NCBI GenBank assembly: GCA_017408625.1
Contig: JAFQUG010000254.1
Coordinates: 1-11,368 of the forward strand
Reading direction: 5' to 3'
Length of the DNA: 11,368 nt
Source: Clostridia bacterium
GTDB taxonomy: Bacteria > Bacillota_A > Clostridia > Oscillospirales > CAG-272
Of the stretch, positions 1 to 6,535 are shown in pieces. Each line of letters opens with the position of its first letter. The first letter of the stretch is position 1. Below the pieces are notes generated by a model. That model was not told where the DNA came from. It saw only the letters and a program-made list of their open reading frames with translations, and did no database searches. A program made the translations under genes and the position numbers.

Positions 1-1627
1 CAGCCTCATCGACCGTATAGTAGGTCTTGCCGTCCTTGGTCACAGCGGTGATCTTGCCCTCATCGTAGAGCATATCCAGCAGCTCGATGGCCATGGCGTA
101 TGCGGTCAGCATATCCACGCCCTGCTTTGCCAGCACGCGGTCAGCAAGCTCCTTGACCTTACCCGTAAGGCTGTCGGTATTCGTCAGGCCGTCGTAGGTT
201 TTGCTGGCGAAGAGGATGTGTCCCGCATCGCGCACCACACTGCTTTCGCGGTGGATCGCGCCGGTAACAACATATGCGGAATAGGTGGACTTCACGGACT
301 TATATTTGCCGTCCGCATCGGCCTTTGCGTTCGTCGCGTCCACGAACTTGGTGGCATCACCGGGTCTGCGAAGGTGCACGGAAATCTCTTTGCCCTCATC
401 GTCCTTCTCTTTCTTGGTCTCAAAGAGCCACTTTTCAAACTTGTCGGTGCTGTCCTTGCCGCTGAAATCGGTCACTGCGGCGGCCGTCAGCTTGGACATT
501 GCCGTGCCATCGGCCTTCTTGGCCGCCTTATTCTCACACGCCTCAATTTCCTCGGGGGTCAGCGTGATGGTGTCGGGATCTGTGTTTTCGTCGGCGTTCT
601 TCTTTTTCGTCTCCAGCGCCGTATTCTTCTCCTTGGTCAGCGCCTCCTCGTATGCATCCTCATAGAGGTAGCCGTAAAGCAGTGCATTGAACGCCTTTGC
701 GTCGGGGGCCTTGGCCAGTGCCTCTACATGCGCAGCGTACTTCGCCTGCAATGCGGCGTATGCGGCCAGTGCCTCGGTCTGATCGGCCGTCTCCTCGCCC
801 TCGGCGGGGGTTGCGGGCGTAAACTTTGCCTCAAAGGTGTAGCCGATATAGTCCATGTACTTGTCGTATGCCGAGGGGTTTGCGGCATACTGCTCCTGAA
901 TACGCAGATCGGTAATGGCGTTGAGCACCTCCTGATTGCGTACGGCCGTATACTTCGACGCCAGCCGCTCGAGCTCCATCATCTTGCGCATGTCGCGTGC
1001 ATTGACGCCCTCGCCGTACATAGCGGCAACGTATGCGTTGGTGGAATAGCCGTACTGTGCGGCGTAGGTATCGAGCGATTCAACCGTCTGATCGATCGTG
1101 GCATAATCCTCCTCGGTGAGGGCCATACCGTAATAGTCAGCCATCTCGCAGCAGGCAAGAAGCTGCTTCACGTATTCCTCGGCGCTCGCGGCGAAATGAT
1201 CAAACCAGGTCTTGGTCACATTGCCCTCGTCGTCGCGCTCATAGACCTGCGAGCGCAGATCCATGGTGGCGGTATTCAGCGGATCGCCGTTCTTGCCGCC
1301 GCCGATCTTCGGCGCGGTCGAGCTTGAGCTGTATTGCTGATACATCGAGATCAGGTTTTGGCGCTGTGCATATACCGCATACGTCATCATCGTGCCCGAG
1401 ATCTTGTAGTTCTCGCTCTCGGCAACCGTCTGCATGCGCGAGAAGGTGCCGCGGCGGTTCAGCGACAGCGCGCCGATGAAGATCAGCAGCACGGCCAGCA
1501 CGCCAACGACGATCAGCGTGCCTACCCAGGTCGGCAGCTCACGCTTTTTCTTCTGCGTCTTGCGGATAGTGGGAGCGCTCAGTACCTGATTCGCTCTTTC
1601 CTGTCTTGTTCTGTTTCCTTTTCCCAT
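1..1627 (-). CDS. Membrane-anchored SurA/PrsA-like parvulin foldase (5' part, runs off window)
   Basis: The frame is open from an ATG at 1627 to the window edge, giving 542 codons with no stop; the 3' end is missing. Residues 1-33 are Arg/Lys-rich and residues 34-56 form one hydrophobic segment with no lipobox Cys, so this is a signal anchor with the rest outside the cell rather than a PrsA-type lipoprotein. Residues 70-270 are helical and resemble the SurA N-terminal chaperone region. A charged Ala/Lys/Glu-rich stretch follows (about 290-400). VRDAGHILF, with His470, matches the start of a parvulin (PpiC) rotamase domain. The inferred role is folding of secreted proteins by prolyl isomerisation. 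The start is chosen for the AAAGGTGG site 7 nt upstream; an in-frame ATG at 1648 lacks a good site. The gene lies downstream of rnj on the same strand with no clear terminator between them. The foldase family is fairly sure; catalytic competence cannot be judged because most of the domain is cut off. Confidence 0.72.
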   Translation of the reverse strand, partial: MGKGNRTRQERANQVLSAPTIRKTQKKKRELPTWVGTLIVVGVLAVLLIFIGALSLNRRGTFSRMQTVAESENYKISGTMMTYAVYAQRQNLISMYQQYSSSSTAPKIGGGKNGDPLNTATMDLRSQVYERDDEGNVTKTWFDHFAASAEEYVKQLLACCEMADYYGMALTEEDYATIDQTVESLDTYAAQYGYSTNAYVAAMYGEGVNARDMRKMMELERLASKYTAVRNQEVLNAITDLRIQEQYAANPSAYDKYMDYIGYTFEAKFTPATPAEGEETADQTEALAAYAALQAKYAAHVEALAKAPDAKAFNALLYGYLYEDAYEEALTKEKNTALETKKKNADENTDPDTITLTPEEIEACENKAAKKADGTAMSKLTAAAVTDFSGKDSTDKFEKWLFETKKEKDDEGKEISVHLRRPGDATKFVDATNAKADADGKYKSVKSTYSAYVVTGAIHRESSVVRDAGHILFASKTYDGLTNTDSLTGKVKELADRVLAKQGVDMLTAYAMAIELLDMLYDEGKITAVTKDGKTYYTVDEA

Positions 1628-1695
1628 TTTCGGTTCCACCTTTGTCATAGTATTTCATATCGCGCACCGAGGTGCACGTTTATTGGGACACATTG

Positions 1696-1704
1696 AGAAT
1701 AGCA
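1696..1704 (-). promoter_or_regulatory. Possible extended -10 promoter for the foldase gene
   Basis: The minus strand reads TGCTATTCT here, an extended -10 (TGn plus a TATAAT-like hexamer), about 70 nt upstream of the foldase ATG. No recognisable -35 hexamer lies at the right distance, so it would depend on the TGn motif. It is a weak call; the gene may instead be read through from rnj. Confidence 0.28.
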
Positions 1705-1730
1705 CATCACCGTGTCGGTTTTTTGACCGT

Positions 1731-1745
1731 CACGTGAACAACGTG
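1731..1745. repeat. Short inverted repeat after the rnj stop
   Basis: CACGT and ACGTG form a 5-bp stem around a 5-nt loop directly after the rnj stop codon. No T-run follows on the minus strand, so it does not look like an intrinsic terminator and read-through into the foldase gene is possible. The rest of the 119-nt gap shows only the possible -10 element. Confidence 0.3.
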
Positions 1746-1746
1746 C

Positions 1747-3531
1747 TCACACATCCATAATGATGGGCAGGATCATCGGCTTGCGCCCGGTTTTGGAGAA
1801 TACGAAGCGCGAAAGATCGTCACGCACGCGCGTCTTGATACGCATGCGGTCGCCGCGGTCGCGCGACTCAAGGCAAGATTGCAAAGAGCGCTGGACCACG
1901 CGCTTGGCCTCGTCCATGAGCGACTCGTTCTCACGCACGTACACAAAGCCGCGTGAGACCACGTCAGGCCCCGAAACAAGCAGTCCGTGGTCGTTGTCCA
2001 CCGTGGCTACCACCACGATGAGTCCGTCCTCGGCCAGATGCTTGCGGTCGCGCAGCACGATGTTGCCCACGTCGCCCACGCCGTAGCCGTCCACCAGAAC
2101 CTGACCTGCGGGAACGGTGCCCGCAAAGCGTGCGCCCTTCTCGTCGATCTCCAATACCTTGCCGATCTCCGACACGAAGATATTGCGGCTCGGAATACCC
2201 ATTTCCAGTGCCAGCTCTCGGTTTGCGGCAAGGTGCCGCGATTCGCCGTGGATCGGCATGAAATAACGGGGCTTGGTGAGTGCCTGCATGAGCTTGAGCT
2301 CCTCCTGGCAGGCGTGGCCCGACACGTGCACCGCCATCGCGGCATCGTGCAGCACCTCCACGCCGTTGCGCGAGAGCTCGTTGATCACACGCCCCACCAG
2401 CTTTTCGTTACCGGGGATCGCACTGGAGGAAAGCACCACCAGATCGCGCTCACCGAGCGTCACCTGATTGTGGTCGGAATACGCCATGCGGTAAAGCGCC
2501 GACATGGGCTCGCCCTGGCTGCCCGTGGTCACGAGCGTGAGCTGCTCGGGCGCATAACGCTTGATCTCATTGATGTCGATGAGCACGCCCTTGGGGACGT
2601 TCATATACCCCAGCTCTACGGCCGCGCCCACGATATTGAGCATGCTGCGCCCCGTAACAGCGACCTTGCGCCCGTGCTCGGCACTGATATCAATGATCTG
2701 CTGCACGCGATGCACGTTCGAGGAGAACGTGGAGATCACGATGCGCTTATCGGGATTGGAGCGGAAAATATAGTTCAGCGACTGCCCCACCTTCTTTTCC
2801 GAGGGGGTAAAGCCCGGTCGCTCGGCATTGGTGGACTCGCACAGCAGCATCAAAACGCCCTTGTTTCCAAGCTCACCAAGGCGCGCCACGTTCATCATCT
2901 CGCCCTGAATGGGGGTGATGTCCAGCTTGAAGTCGCCCGTGTGCAGTACGGTGCCGAGCGGCGTATGGATCGCAAGACAGCAGGCATCCGCGATCGAGTG
3001 GTTGACACGGATGAATTCCACATTCAGCGCGCCTGCACGAACCGTGCTTCCCGCCGAAACGGTACGCAGATCGGCCTGCCAGGGAAGCGCGTGCTCCTGC
3101 AGCTTGTTCTTGATGATACCGACCGTGAGCTTTGTGCCGTAGATCGGGGTATTGACGGTGCGCAGCACATACGGAATGGCACCGATGTGATCCTCATGCC
3201 CGTGCGTCAGGAAAATTCCGCGCAGGCGGTGCTGATTCTGTTCAAGATAGGTCACGTCCGGGATCACAAGATCCACACCCAGCATATCTTCATCAGGGAA
3301 TGCGAGTCCGCAATCCACTGCAATCATATCGTTTTCGTATTCGATCACCGTCAGGTTCTTGCCGATCTCCTGCAAGCCACCCAGCGGTATAATGCGGATC
3401 TTACCCTTGCTCTTGCCCTTTCTCGGCTCGGGCGCGGCGTTCCTTACCGCTTGCTTTTTCACTTCTTTTTTGACAACGCGTCTCGCGTCCTTTTTTTCCT
3501 CTTGCCCGATCTCTTTTTTTATCTTCGGCAT
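1747..3531 (-). CDS. rnj: Ribonuclease J
   Basis: This encodes a 594-residue RNase J, a zinc-dependent beta-lactamase/beta-CASP nuclease with 5'-3' exonuclease and endonuclease activity, central to mRNA decay and rRNA maturation in Firmicutes. The metal-binding motif HGHEDH is at residues 110-115, with the further ligands His178 (NHSI), Asp200 (HTGDF) and His428 (PIHGE). The beta-CASP region carries VSGHA at 403-407, and the C-terminal domain has the typical SGPDVVSRGFVY (520-531). The first ~42 residues are a Lys/Arg-rich extension before the conserved RIIPLGG start, making the protein about 40 residues longer than the 555-residue B. subtilis RNase J1; this tail could bind RNA. The start ATG has AAGGAGGAA just upstream. 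It is transcribed from the strong promoter at 3665-3693 through a structured leader of about 127 nt. Only one paralogue is in view, so J1 versus J2 cannot be decided. Confidence 0.97.
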   Translation of the reverse strand: MPKIKKEIGQEEKKDARRVVKKEVKKQAVRNAAPEPRKGKSKGKIRIIPLGGLQEIGKNLTVIEYENDMIAVDCGLAFPDEDMLGVDLVIPDVTYLEQNQHRLRGIFLTHGHEDHIGAIPYVLRTVNTPIYGTKLTVGIIKNKLQEHALPWQADLRTVSAGSTVRAGALNVEFIRVNHSIADACCLAIHTPLGTVLHTGDFKLDITPIQGEMMNVARLGELGNKGVLMLLCESTNAERPGFTPSEKKVGQSLNYIFRSNPDKRIVISTFSSNVHRVQQIIDISAEHGRKVAVTGRSMLNIVGAAVELGYMNVPKGVLIDINEIKRYAPEQLTLVTTGSQGEPMSALYRMAYSDHNQVTLGERDLVVLSSSAIPGNEKLVGRVINELSRNGVEVLHDAAMAVHVSGHACQEELKLMQALTKPRYFMPIHGESRHLAANRELALEMGIPSRNIFVSEIGKVLEIDEKGARFAGTVPAGQVLVDGYGVGDVGNIVLRDRKHLAEDGLIVVVATVDNDHGLLVSGPDVVSRGFVYVRENESLMDEAKRVVQRSLQSCLESRDRGDRMRIKTRVRDDLSRFVFSKTGRKPMILPIIMDV

Positions 3532-3563
3532 AATTCCTCCTTGATTTTTTGAAGATCCGTCAT
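3519..3563 (-). CDS. Candidate 14-codon upstream ORF overlapping the rnj start
   Basis: In the rnj leader an ATG at 3563 opens a frame encoding MTDLQKIKEELCRR and stops at a TAA at 3519-3521, thirteen bases inside rnj. It has its own ribosome site (GGGGTGA at 3568-3574, 4 nt before the ATG), and its codons for Lys-Glu-Glu contain the rnj Shine-Dalgarno. Ribosomes translating it would cover the rnj start and end next to it, which suggests translational coupling or control. A chance ORF of this size is possible; no homologue is known to me. Confidence 0.35.
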   Translation of the reverse strand: MTDLQKIKEELCRR

Positions 3564-3603
3564 CAAGTCACCCCTGTGCTCGGCCGTTTTTGGCACGGTA
3601 TCA

Positions 3604-3629
3604 CGTCCCCCCGCGCGCACGCGCCGACG
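3604..3629 (-). promoter_or_regulatory. GC-rich hairpin in the rnj leader
   Basis: Within the rnj 5' leader an outer CGTC/GACG pair encloses the inverted repeat at 3613-3624 (GCGCG and CGCGC arms), giving a GC-rich stem about 30-55 nt from the predicted transcript start. Further downstream, CCGTGC and GCACAGG can pair across 3572-3596 and would sit against the uORF ribosome site. These are seen by eye; no folding energy was computed. Confidence 0.35.
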
Positions 3630-3664
3630 GGCGATCTTACAATTTGGATCGATTCATTCATACT

Positions 3665-3693
3665 ATTATACACCCAAGCGAGATTCTTGTCAA
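3665..3693 (-). promoter_or_regulatory. Sigma-A promoter of rnj
   Basis: The minus strand carries TTGACA (3688-3693), a 17-bp spacer and TATAAT (3665-3670), a perfect match to the sigma-A/sigma-70 consensus. The predicted start is near 3658, which leaves a leader of about 127 nt before rnj. The -35 box lies only 4 bp beyond the stop codon of the upstream 87-residue membrane protein gene, so rnj can be expressed independently of it. Confidence 0.9.
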
Positions 3694-3697
3694 GTAT

Positions 3698-3961
3698 TCA
3701 AAAGCCAATGAGGGCGCGCAGCAGCAAAAAAATGCCCGCCCCCAGCAAAAAGCCGAGCAAAAAAAGCAACACGCCCCGTCCGCGGTGACGCCGCCGTGCA
3801 AAATATCCGCTTCCCGCCCCGATGATGCGATTGGCCTCTGCCAGCATATCACCGCGTGGCAGTGTGGGCTTTTCGCGGCGCAGAATAAAATACGCGTGCT
3901 CAAACAGCGCGCTGTCCTGCGTTTGCAATACGATCATTTCTCTCTGACAACCCTTGAGCAT
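3698..3961 (-). CDS. Small single-pass membrane protein of unknown function
   Basis: This is an 87-residue protein I cannot assign to a named family. The start ATG at 3961 is preceded by GGAGGTGA, one of the best ribosome sites in the window, which rules out the longer reading from 4003. Residues 1-48 form a soluble domain containing LFEHAYFILRRE and GDMLAEANRIIG, probably helical. Residues 52-61 are basic (RRRHRGR), and residues 62-85 are a Leu/Gly/Phe-rich transmembrane helix reaching almost to the C-terminus. The positive charges before the helix suggest a tail-anchored protein with its N-terminal domain in the cytoplasm. From memory, similar small hypothetical proteins occur in Clostridia, but I cannot check this. 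It lies upstream of rnj on the same strand and diverges from abrB. I see no convincing promoter for it in 3962-4138. It is very likely a real gene. Confidence 0.8.
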   Translation of the reverse strand: MLKGCQREMIVLQTQDSALFEHAYFILRREKPTLPRGDMLAEANRIIGAGSGYFARRRHRGRGVLLFLLGFLLGAGIFLLLRALIGF

Positions 3962-4032
3962 AGTTTCACCTCCGTTTTCTACCATTCTTGCCGTTTTCCG
4001 CATTTCTCAATCATCCAAAAAAGCCGCAAAAC

Positions 4033-4045
4033 GCATACCGTATGC
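4033..4045. repeat. Palindrome in the divergent intergenic region
   Basis: GCATAC and GTATGC flank a single C, a perfect 6-bp inverted repeat between the small membrane protein gene and abrB. A looser pair, TTATCG at 4050-4055 and CGATAA at 4076-4081, lies beside it. It could be an operator for a dimeric regulator, but a 6-bp palindrome can also arise by chance. Confidence 0.25.
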
Positions 4046-4138
4046 CCCCTTATCGACAAAAAAGCAGAAAATTCCCGATAAATGCAGGCGGCCGTCCTCT
4101 AAAAATGTGAAGTTTCCATAAATTCCCATTTTTGGCTA

Positions 4139-4167
4139 TTGACAACCATATTTCGACCTCGTATAAT
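4139..4167 (+). promoter_or_regulatory. Sigma-A promoter of the abrB operon
   Basis: TTGACA (4139-4144), a 17-bp spacer and TATAAT (4162-4167) match the consensus exactly. Transcription should begin near 4174-4175, about 57 nt before the abrB ATG. This also shows that the in-frame ATG at 4132, lying upstream of the -35 box, is not the abrB start. Confidence 0.92.
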
Positions 4168-4175
4168 AAGAATGA

Positions 4176-4193
4176 GGGCGACTCCTGTCGCTT
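4176..4193 (+). promoter_or_regulatory. 5'-terminal hairpin in the abrB leader
   Basis: GCGAC (4178-4182) pairs with GTCGC (4187-4191) around a TCCT loop, and two G-U pairs extend the stem to 4176/4193. It begins within one or two bases of the predicted transcript start, a position where stems are known to slow 5'-end attack by RNase J or RppH. The structure is seen by eye and its function is inferred. Confidence 0.4.
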
Positions 4194-4230
4194 CCTGCAA
4201 AAATCCGTAAAATCAAATGGGGGGAGTATT

Positions 4231-4473
4231 ATGAGAGCAACCGGAATTACCCGTCGAGTCGATGATCTTGGACGTTTTGTCCTGCCTGCTGAGATCCGCC
4301 GCACGCTGGATATTGCTTTGGGCGATGCGCTGGAGATCTTTACGGATGGCGATCGCATCATCCTCAAAAAATACGAGCCGTCCTGCACCTTCTGTGAAAG
4401 CGCGGATGACGTGATTCCCTTTGGCGACAAGCGCATCTGCCGCGCGTGCTTAAAAAAATTAAAGGCGCTGTGA
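4231..4473 (+). CDS. abrB: AbrB/SpoVT-family transition-state regulator
   Basis: This 80-residue regulator has a SpoVT/AbrB swapped-hairpin DNA-binding domain over residues 1-48: TGITRRVDDLGRFVLPAEIRRTL, then GDALEIF and DRIILKKYEP, very close to B. subtilis AbrB. The family dimerises through this domain and binds AT-rich promoter DNA to repress stationary-phase and sporulation genes, often including its own. The C-terminal half differs from the B. subtilis protein: CTFC (52-55) and CRAC (70-73) form a likely four-Cys zinc knuckle, as in many clostridial AbrB-like proteins. The start has a G-rich site (GGGGAG) 4 nt upstream and lies downstream of the perfect promoter at 4139-4167. The stop is followed after 4 nt by the phosphopantetheinyl transferase gene, so the two should be co-transcribed. 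The family is certain; orthology to abrB rather than a paralogue is less so. Confidence 0.9.
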   Translation: MRATGITRRVDDLGRFVLPAEIRRTLDIALGDALEIFTDGDRIILKKYEPSCTFCESADDVIPFGDKRICRACLKKLKAL

Positions 4474-4477
4474 TGCG

Positions 4478-5038
4478 ATGATCGATCTGGCATTTGTTCC
4501 GCAGCCGATCCCCTGTGCGCGCGATGCGCAAAGCCGAGCCGCGCATGCGCGGCTCGCGGCGCTCCTGCATGCGCACGGAATCTGTGCAACGGCCGTCGAG
4601 CGCACGCCGTCGGGGCGCCCCTTTCCGGTCGGGCTTCCGCACGTGGATTTCAGCATCTCGCACACACAAGGGCTGTCTGTCGTGGCACTGTGCACCGTGC
4701 CTGAAGGCGAAAACGCGCCCCGCATCGGCGTTGACGTAGAGCACATCGGTTCACTCGCGTCATCGCACATCATGCGCCTTGCAGAGCGTTTTTTTGCCCC
4801 CTGCGAGCGTGCGTTCCTTGAGACGCATAAGGATGATGTTCTCCACGCATTCGCCACGGTATTCACAAGAAAAGAGGCCCTTGCAAAATGCCGCGGCGAC
4901 GGGCTATCACACCATCTGCGCACAACCGACACGATGCAAGAGGGCTTTGAGCAAGCCGAGCATGTGCGCTTTTCTACCCCCGATGCACCTGCGGGATATT
5001 GTATTACACTTTGCACGCAGGCCCAAAGCTCGCTCTGA
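4478..5038 (+). CDS. 4'-phosphopantetheinyl transferase superfamily protein (Sfp-like)
   Basis: This 186-residue protein should move the phosphopantetheine arm of CoA onto a Ser of acyl or peptidyl carrier proteins. Family motifs appear in order: GRPFP (46-50), DFSISHT (57-63), the metal-binding IGVDVE with Asp86 and Glu88 (83-88), and FTRKEALAK (129-137) with Lys132 and Glu133, corresponding to the WxxKEA motif of Sfp. It is shorter than Sfp (224 residues), mainly at the N-terminus, but the core looks complete. The ATG is 4 nt after the abrB stop with only a weak AAAGG site, so translation may be coupled to abrB. The partner carrier protein is not in the window; it could be a fatty acid ACP or a nonribosomal peptide or polyketide synthase. 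The gene ends 2 nt before the terminator repeat. Confidence 0.85.
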   Translation: MIDLAFVPQPIPCARDAQSRAAHARLAALLHAHGICATAVERTPSGRPFPVGLPHVDFSISHTQGLSVVALCTVPEGENAPRIGVDVEHIGSLASSHIMRLAERFFAPCERAFLETHKDDVLHAFATVFTRKEALAKCRGDGLSHHLRTTDTMQEGFEQAEHVRFSTPDAPAGYCITLCTQAQSSL

Positions 5039-5040
5039 TA

Positions 5041-5083
5041 AACAAAAACAGTCCCCGCACGCCGTGCGGGGACTGTTTTTGTT
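5041..5083. terminator. Bidirectional intrinsic terminator between convergent operons
   Basis: Two perfectly complementary 20-nt arms (5041-5060 and 5064-5083) flank a 3-nt loop. The core is GC-rich (CAGTCCCCGCAC) and each arm ends in an A5 or T5 tract, so the RNA from either strand forms a stem followed by U residues. It lies between the phosphopantetheinyl transferase stop (5038) and the rplQ stop (5088) and should end both the abrB operon and the alpha operon. Confidence 0.95.
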
Positions 5084-5087
5084 GCAA

Positions 5088-5432
5088 TTACTCCTCAACC
5101 AACTGAATCAGAGCCATCTCTGCGGCATCACCGCGACGGGGACCCATCTTGTAGATGCGGGTGTAACCACCGTTACGGGTCTCATACTTGGGAGCGATCT
5201 CGTTGAACACCTTCGTGACAACATCCTCCTTCGTAATATATGCCAGAGCAGCACGGCGGCTGGCGAGTGTATTCTTCTTGCCAAGCGTGATCATCTTCTC
5301 TGCCATGGAACGGACCTCCTTTGCTCTTGCAAGCGTGGTCTCCACGGTACCGTTCTCCAGCAGGTAGGTCACGAGCCCACGCAGCATCGCATTGCGGTGC
5401 TCGGTGGGTCTGCCGAGTTTTCTTCCGGGCAT
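5088..5432 (-). CDS. rplQ: 50S ribosomal protein L17
   Basis: This encodes L17 (114 residues), which binds 23S rRNA in domain III near the exit tunnel. Recognisable parts are the N-terminal [22 protein letters not shown], the [20 protein letters not shown] helix and the C-terminal [24 protein letters not shown], all standard for the short bacterial form. The ribosome site is AGGAGGGA. It is the last gene of the cluster, 34 nt after rpoA, and transcription should end at the repeat at 5041-5083. The ECF transporter genes that often follow rplQ in Firmicutes are not here. Confidence 0.98.
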   Translation of the reverse strand: MPGRKLGRPTEHRNAMLRGLVTYLLENGTVETTLARAKEVRSMAEKMITLGKKNTLASRRAALAYITKEDVVTKVFNEIAPKYETRNGGYTRIYKMGPRRGDAAEMALIQLVEE

Positions 5433-5466
5433 GGTATTCCCTCCTATACTTTAGCTGTAGTAGCGC

Positions 5467-6441
5467 TTACTCCTCTTCCTTCTTCAGGTCGAGACCGAGC
5501 GAGCGCAGTTTCTGAATAACTTCCTCAAGCGACTTCTTGCCGAGGTTGCGGACCTTGATCATGTCCTCCTCGGTGCGATTGGTCAGATCTTCCACCGTGT
5601 CAATGCCGGCGCGCTTCAAGCAGTTGAAGCTGCGAACCGACATGTCAAGCTCTTCAATGGTCATCTCAAGGACCTTTTCCTTGATGGTCTCCTCGCGTTC
5701 GACCATGATCTCTGCCTTCTTTGCCTCATCGGTGAGATTGACAAACAAGTTGAGATGCTCGTTGAGGATCTTGGCTCCAAGAGAAATCGCGTCCTTGGCT
5801 GTGATCGTGCCGTTCGTGAGAACGTCGATGGTCAGCTTGTCAAGATCGGTAATGTTACCGACGCGCGTATTCTCCACGGTATAATTCACCTTGTAGACAG
5901 GCGTATAGATAGAGTCGGTGTAGATCGTGCCGATGGGTGCGCTGACATTTGCGCCCAGTGCCAGTGCGGCATTCTGCTTGTTGCGCTCCTGCGATACGTA
6001 GCCACGACCGTGATCAAAGGTCAACTCCATATAGAAATGCTCGTTCTCAGCAACCGTTGCGATATGATGCGCGGGATTGAGGATCTCAAGATCGGCATCC
6101 TGCTTGATGTCACCTGCGGTTACCTCGCAAGGACCCGTCACATCGATGATCGCGGTCTTGACCGTATTGCTGAAGAGCTTTGCCGTGATACCCTTGACGT
6201 TGAGGACGATCTCCGTCACATCCTCGGTGACGCCGGGAACGGTCGAAAATTCATGAAGGACACCGTCGATCTTGATGCTTGTGACTGCAACACCCTGCAG
6301 GGAGCTGAGCATGATTCTGCGCAACGAGTTGCCCAGAGTGATACCATAGCCACGCTCCAGGGGATCCACGACAAACGTACCGCTGGTGCCATCCTCGCTC
6401 AGATGAGCGATGGTAATATTCGGCTTTTCAATTTCAAGCAT
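5467..6441 (-). CDS. rpoA: DNA-directed RNA polymerase subunit alpha
   Basis: This encodes the alpha subunit (324 residues), whose dimer nucleates assembly of the polymerase core. The N-terminal assembly domain shows [19 protein letters not shown] (30-48) and the [14 protein letters not shown] linker region. The C-terminal domain (about 262-316) has two helix-hairpin-helix elements, [11 protein letters not shown] with Arg270, Asn273 and Cys274, and [11 protein letters not shown] (298-308), corresponding to the UP-element and activator contact residues of E. coli alpha (Arg265, Asn268, Lys298). Length and domains are normal. The ribosome site is AAGGAGGGG. The gene is 96 nt downstream of rpsD, the widest gap in the alpha operon here, and that gap contains hairpins. 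Confidence 0.99.
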   Translation of the reverse strand: MLEIEKPNITIAHLSEDGTSGTFVVDPLERGYGITLGNSLRRIMLSSLQGVAVTSIKIDGVLHEFSTVPGVTEDVTEIVLNVKGITAKLFSNTVKTAIIDVTGPCEVTAGDIKQDADLEILNPAHHIATVAENEHFYMELTFDHGRGYVSQERNKQNAALALGANVSAPIGTIYTDSIYTPVYKVNYTVENTRVGNITDLDKLTIDVLTNGTITAKDAISLGAKILNEHLNLFVNLTDEAKKAEIMVEREETIKEKVLEMTIEELDMSVRSFNCLKRAGIDTVEDLTNRTEEDMIKVRNLGKKSLEEVIQKLRSLGLDLKKEEE

Positions 6442-6469
6442 TCTAGTAACCCCTCCTTCTTAAATGTGT

Positions 6470-6483
6470 GCCGCACATGCGGC
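6470..6483 (-). promoter_or_regulatory. Hairpin just upstream of the rpoA ribosome site
   Basis: GCCGCA and TGCGGC form a 6-bp inverted repeat with only 2 nt between (5 bp with a 4-nt loop in practice), about 15 nt before the rpoA Shine-Dalgarno. Alternative pairing with the flanking TGTG/CACA is possible. It could modulate rpoA translation or mark an RNA processing site. Confidence 0.35.
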
Positions 6484-6517
6484 GATTTGCATTGAGATGC
6501 CCTCAGGCGGCGCAATT

Positions 6518-6535
6518 CTGCCCGCCTTGCGGCAG
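6518..6535 (-). promoter_or_regulatory. Hairpin directly after the rpsD stop
   Basis: CTGCC(GC) and (GC)GGGCAG form a stem of about 7 bp with one bulged G, beginning 2 nt after the rpsD stop. No U-run follows, so it is not a full terminator. It may act as a partial attenuator, as protection for the rpsD 3' end, or as a processing signal. Confidence 0.4.

Noticed and set aside
218..1327. 369-codon open frame on the plus strand
   Set aside because: It is antisense to the foldase gene, which has a ribosome site, a membrane anchor and a parvulin motif in the correct order. The plus frame has Leu/Gly/Cys-rich sequence and no family.
1700..1746. Intrinsic terminator after rnj
   Set aside because: The 5-bp stem at 1731-1745 is weak and has no following U-run on the minus strand.
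1987..3552. 521-codon open frame on the plus strand
   Set aside because: It lies wholly antisense to RNase J, whose motifs are unmistakable. The antisense protein is rich in His, Arg and Val with no domain, which fits a codon-composition artefact.
4132..4230. Upstream extension of abrB from an ATG at 4132
   Set aside because: That ATG lies before the -35 box of the promoter, and the added residues are absent from AbrB proteins.
4050..4589. 179-codon open frame on the minus strand
   Set aside because: It covers the abrB promoter, leader and whole gene in antisense, with no ribosome site or domain.
4779..5519. 246-codon open frame on the plus strand
   Set aside because: It crosses the phosphopantetheinyl transferase gene in another frame, the terminator and rplQ in antisense, so it cannot be one coding unit.
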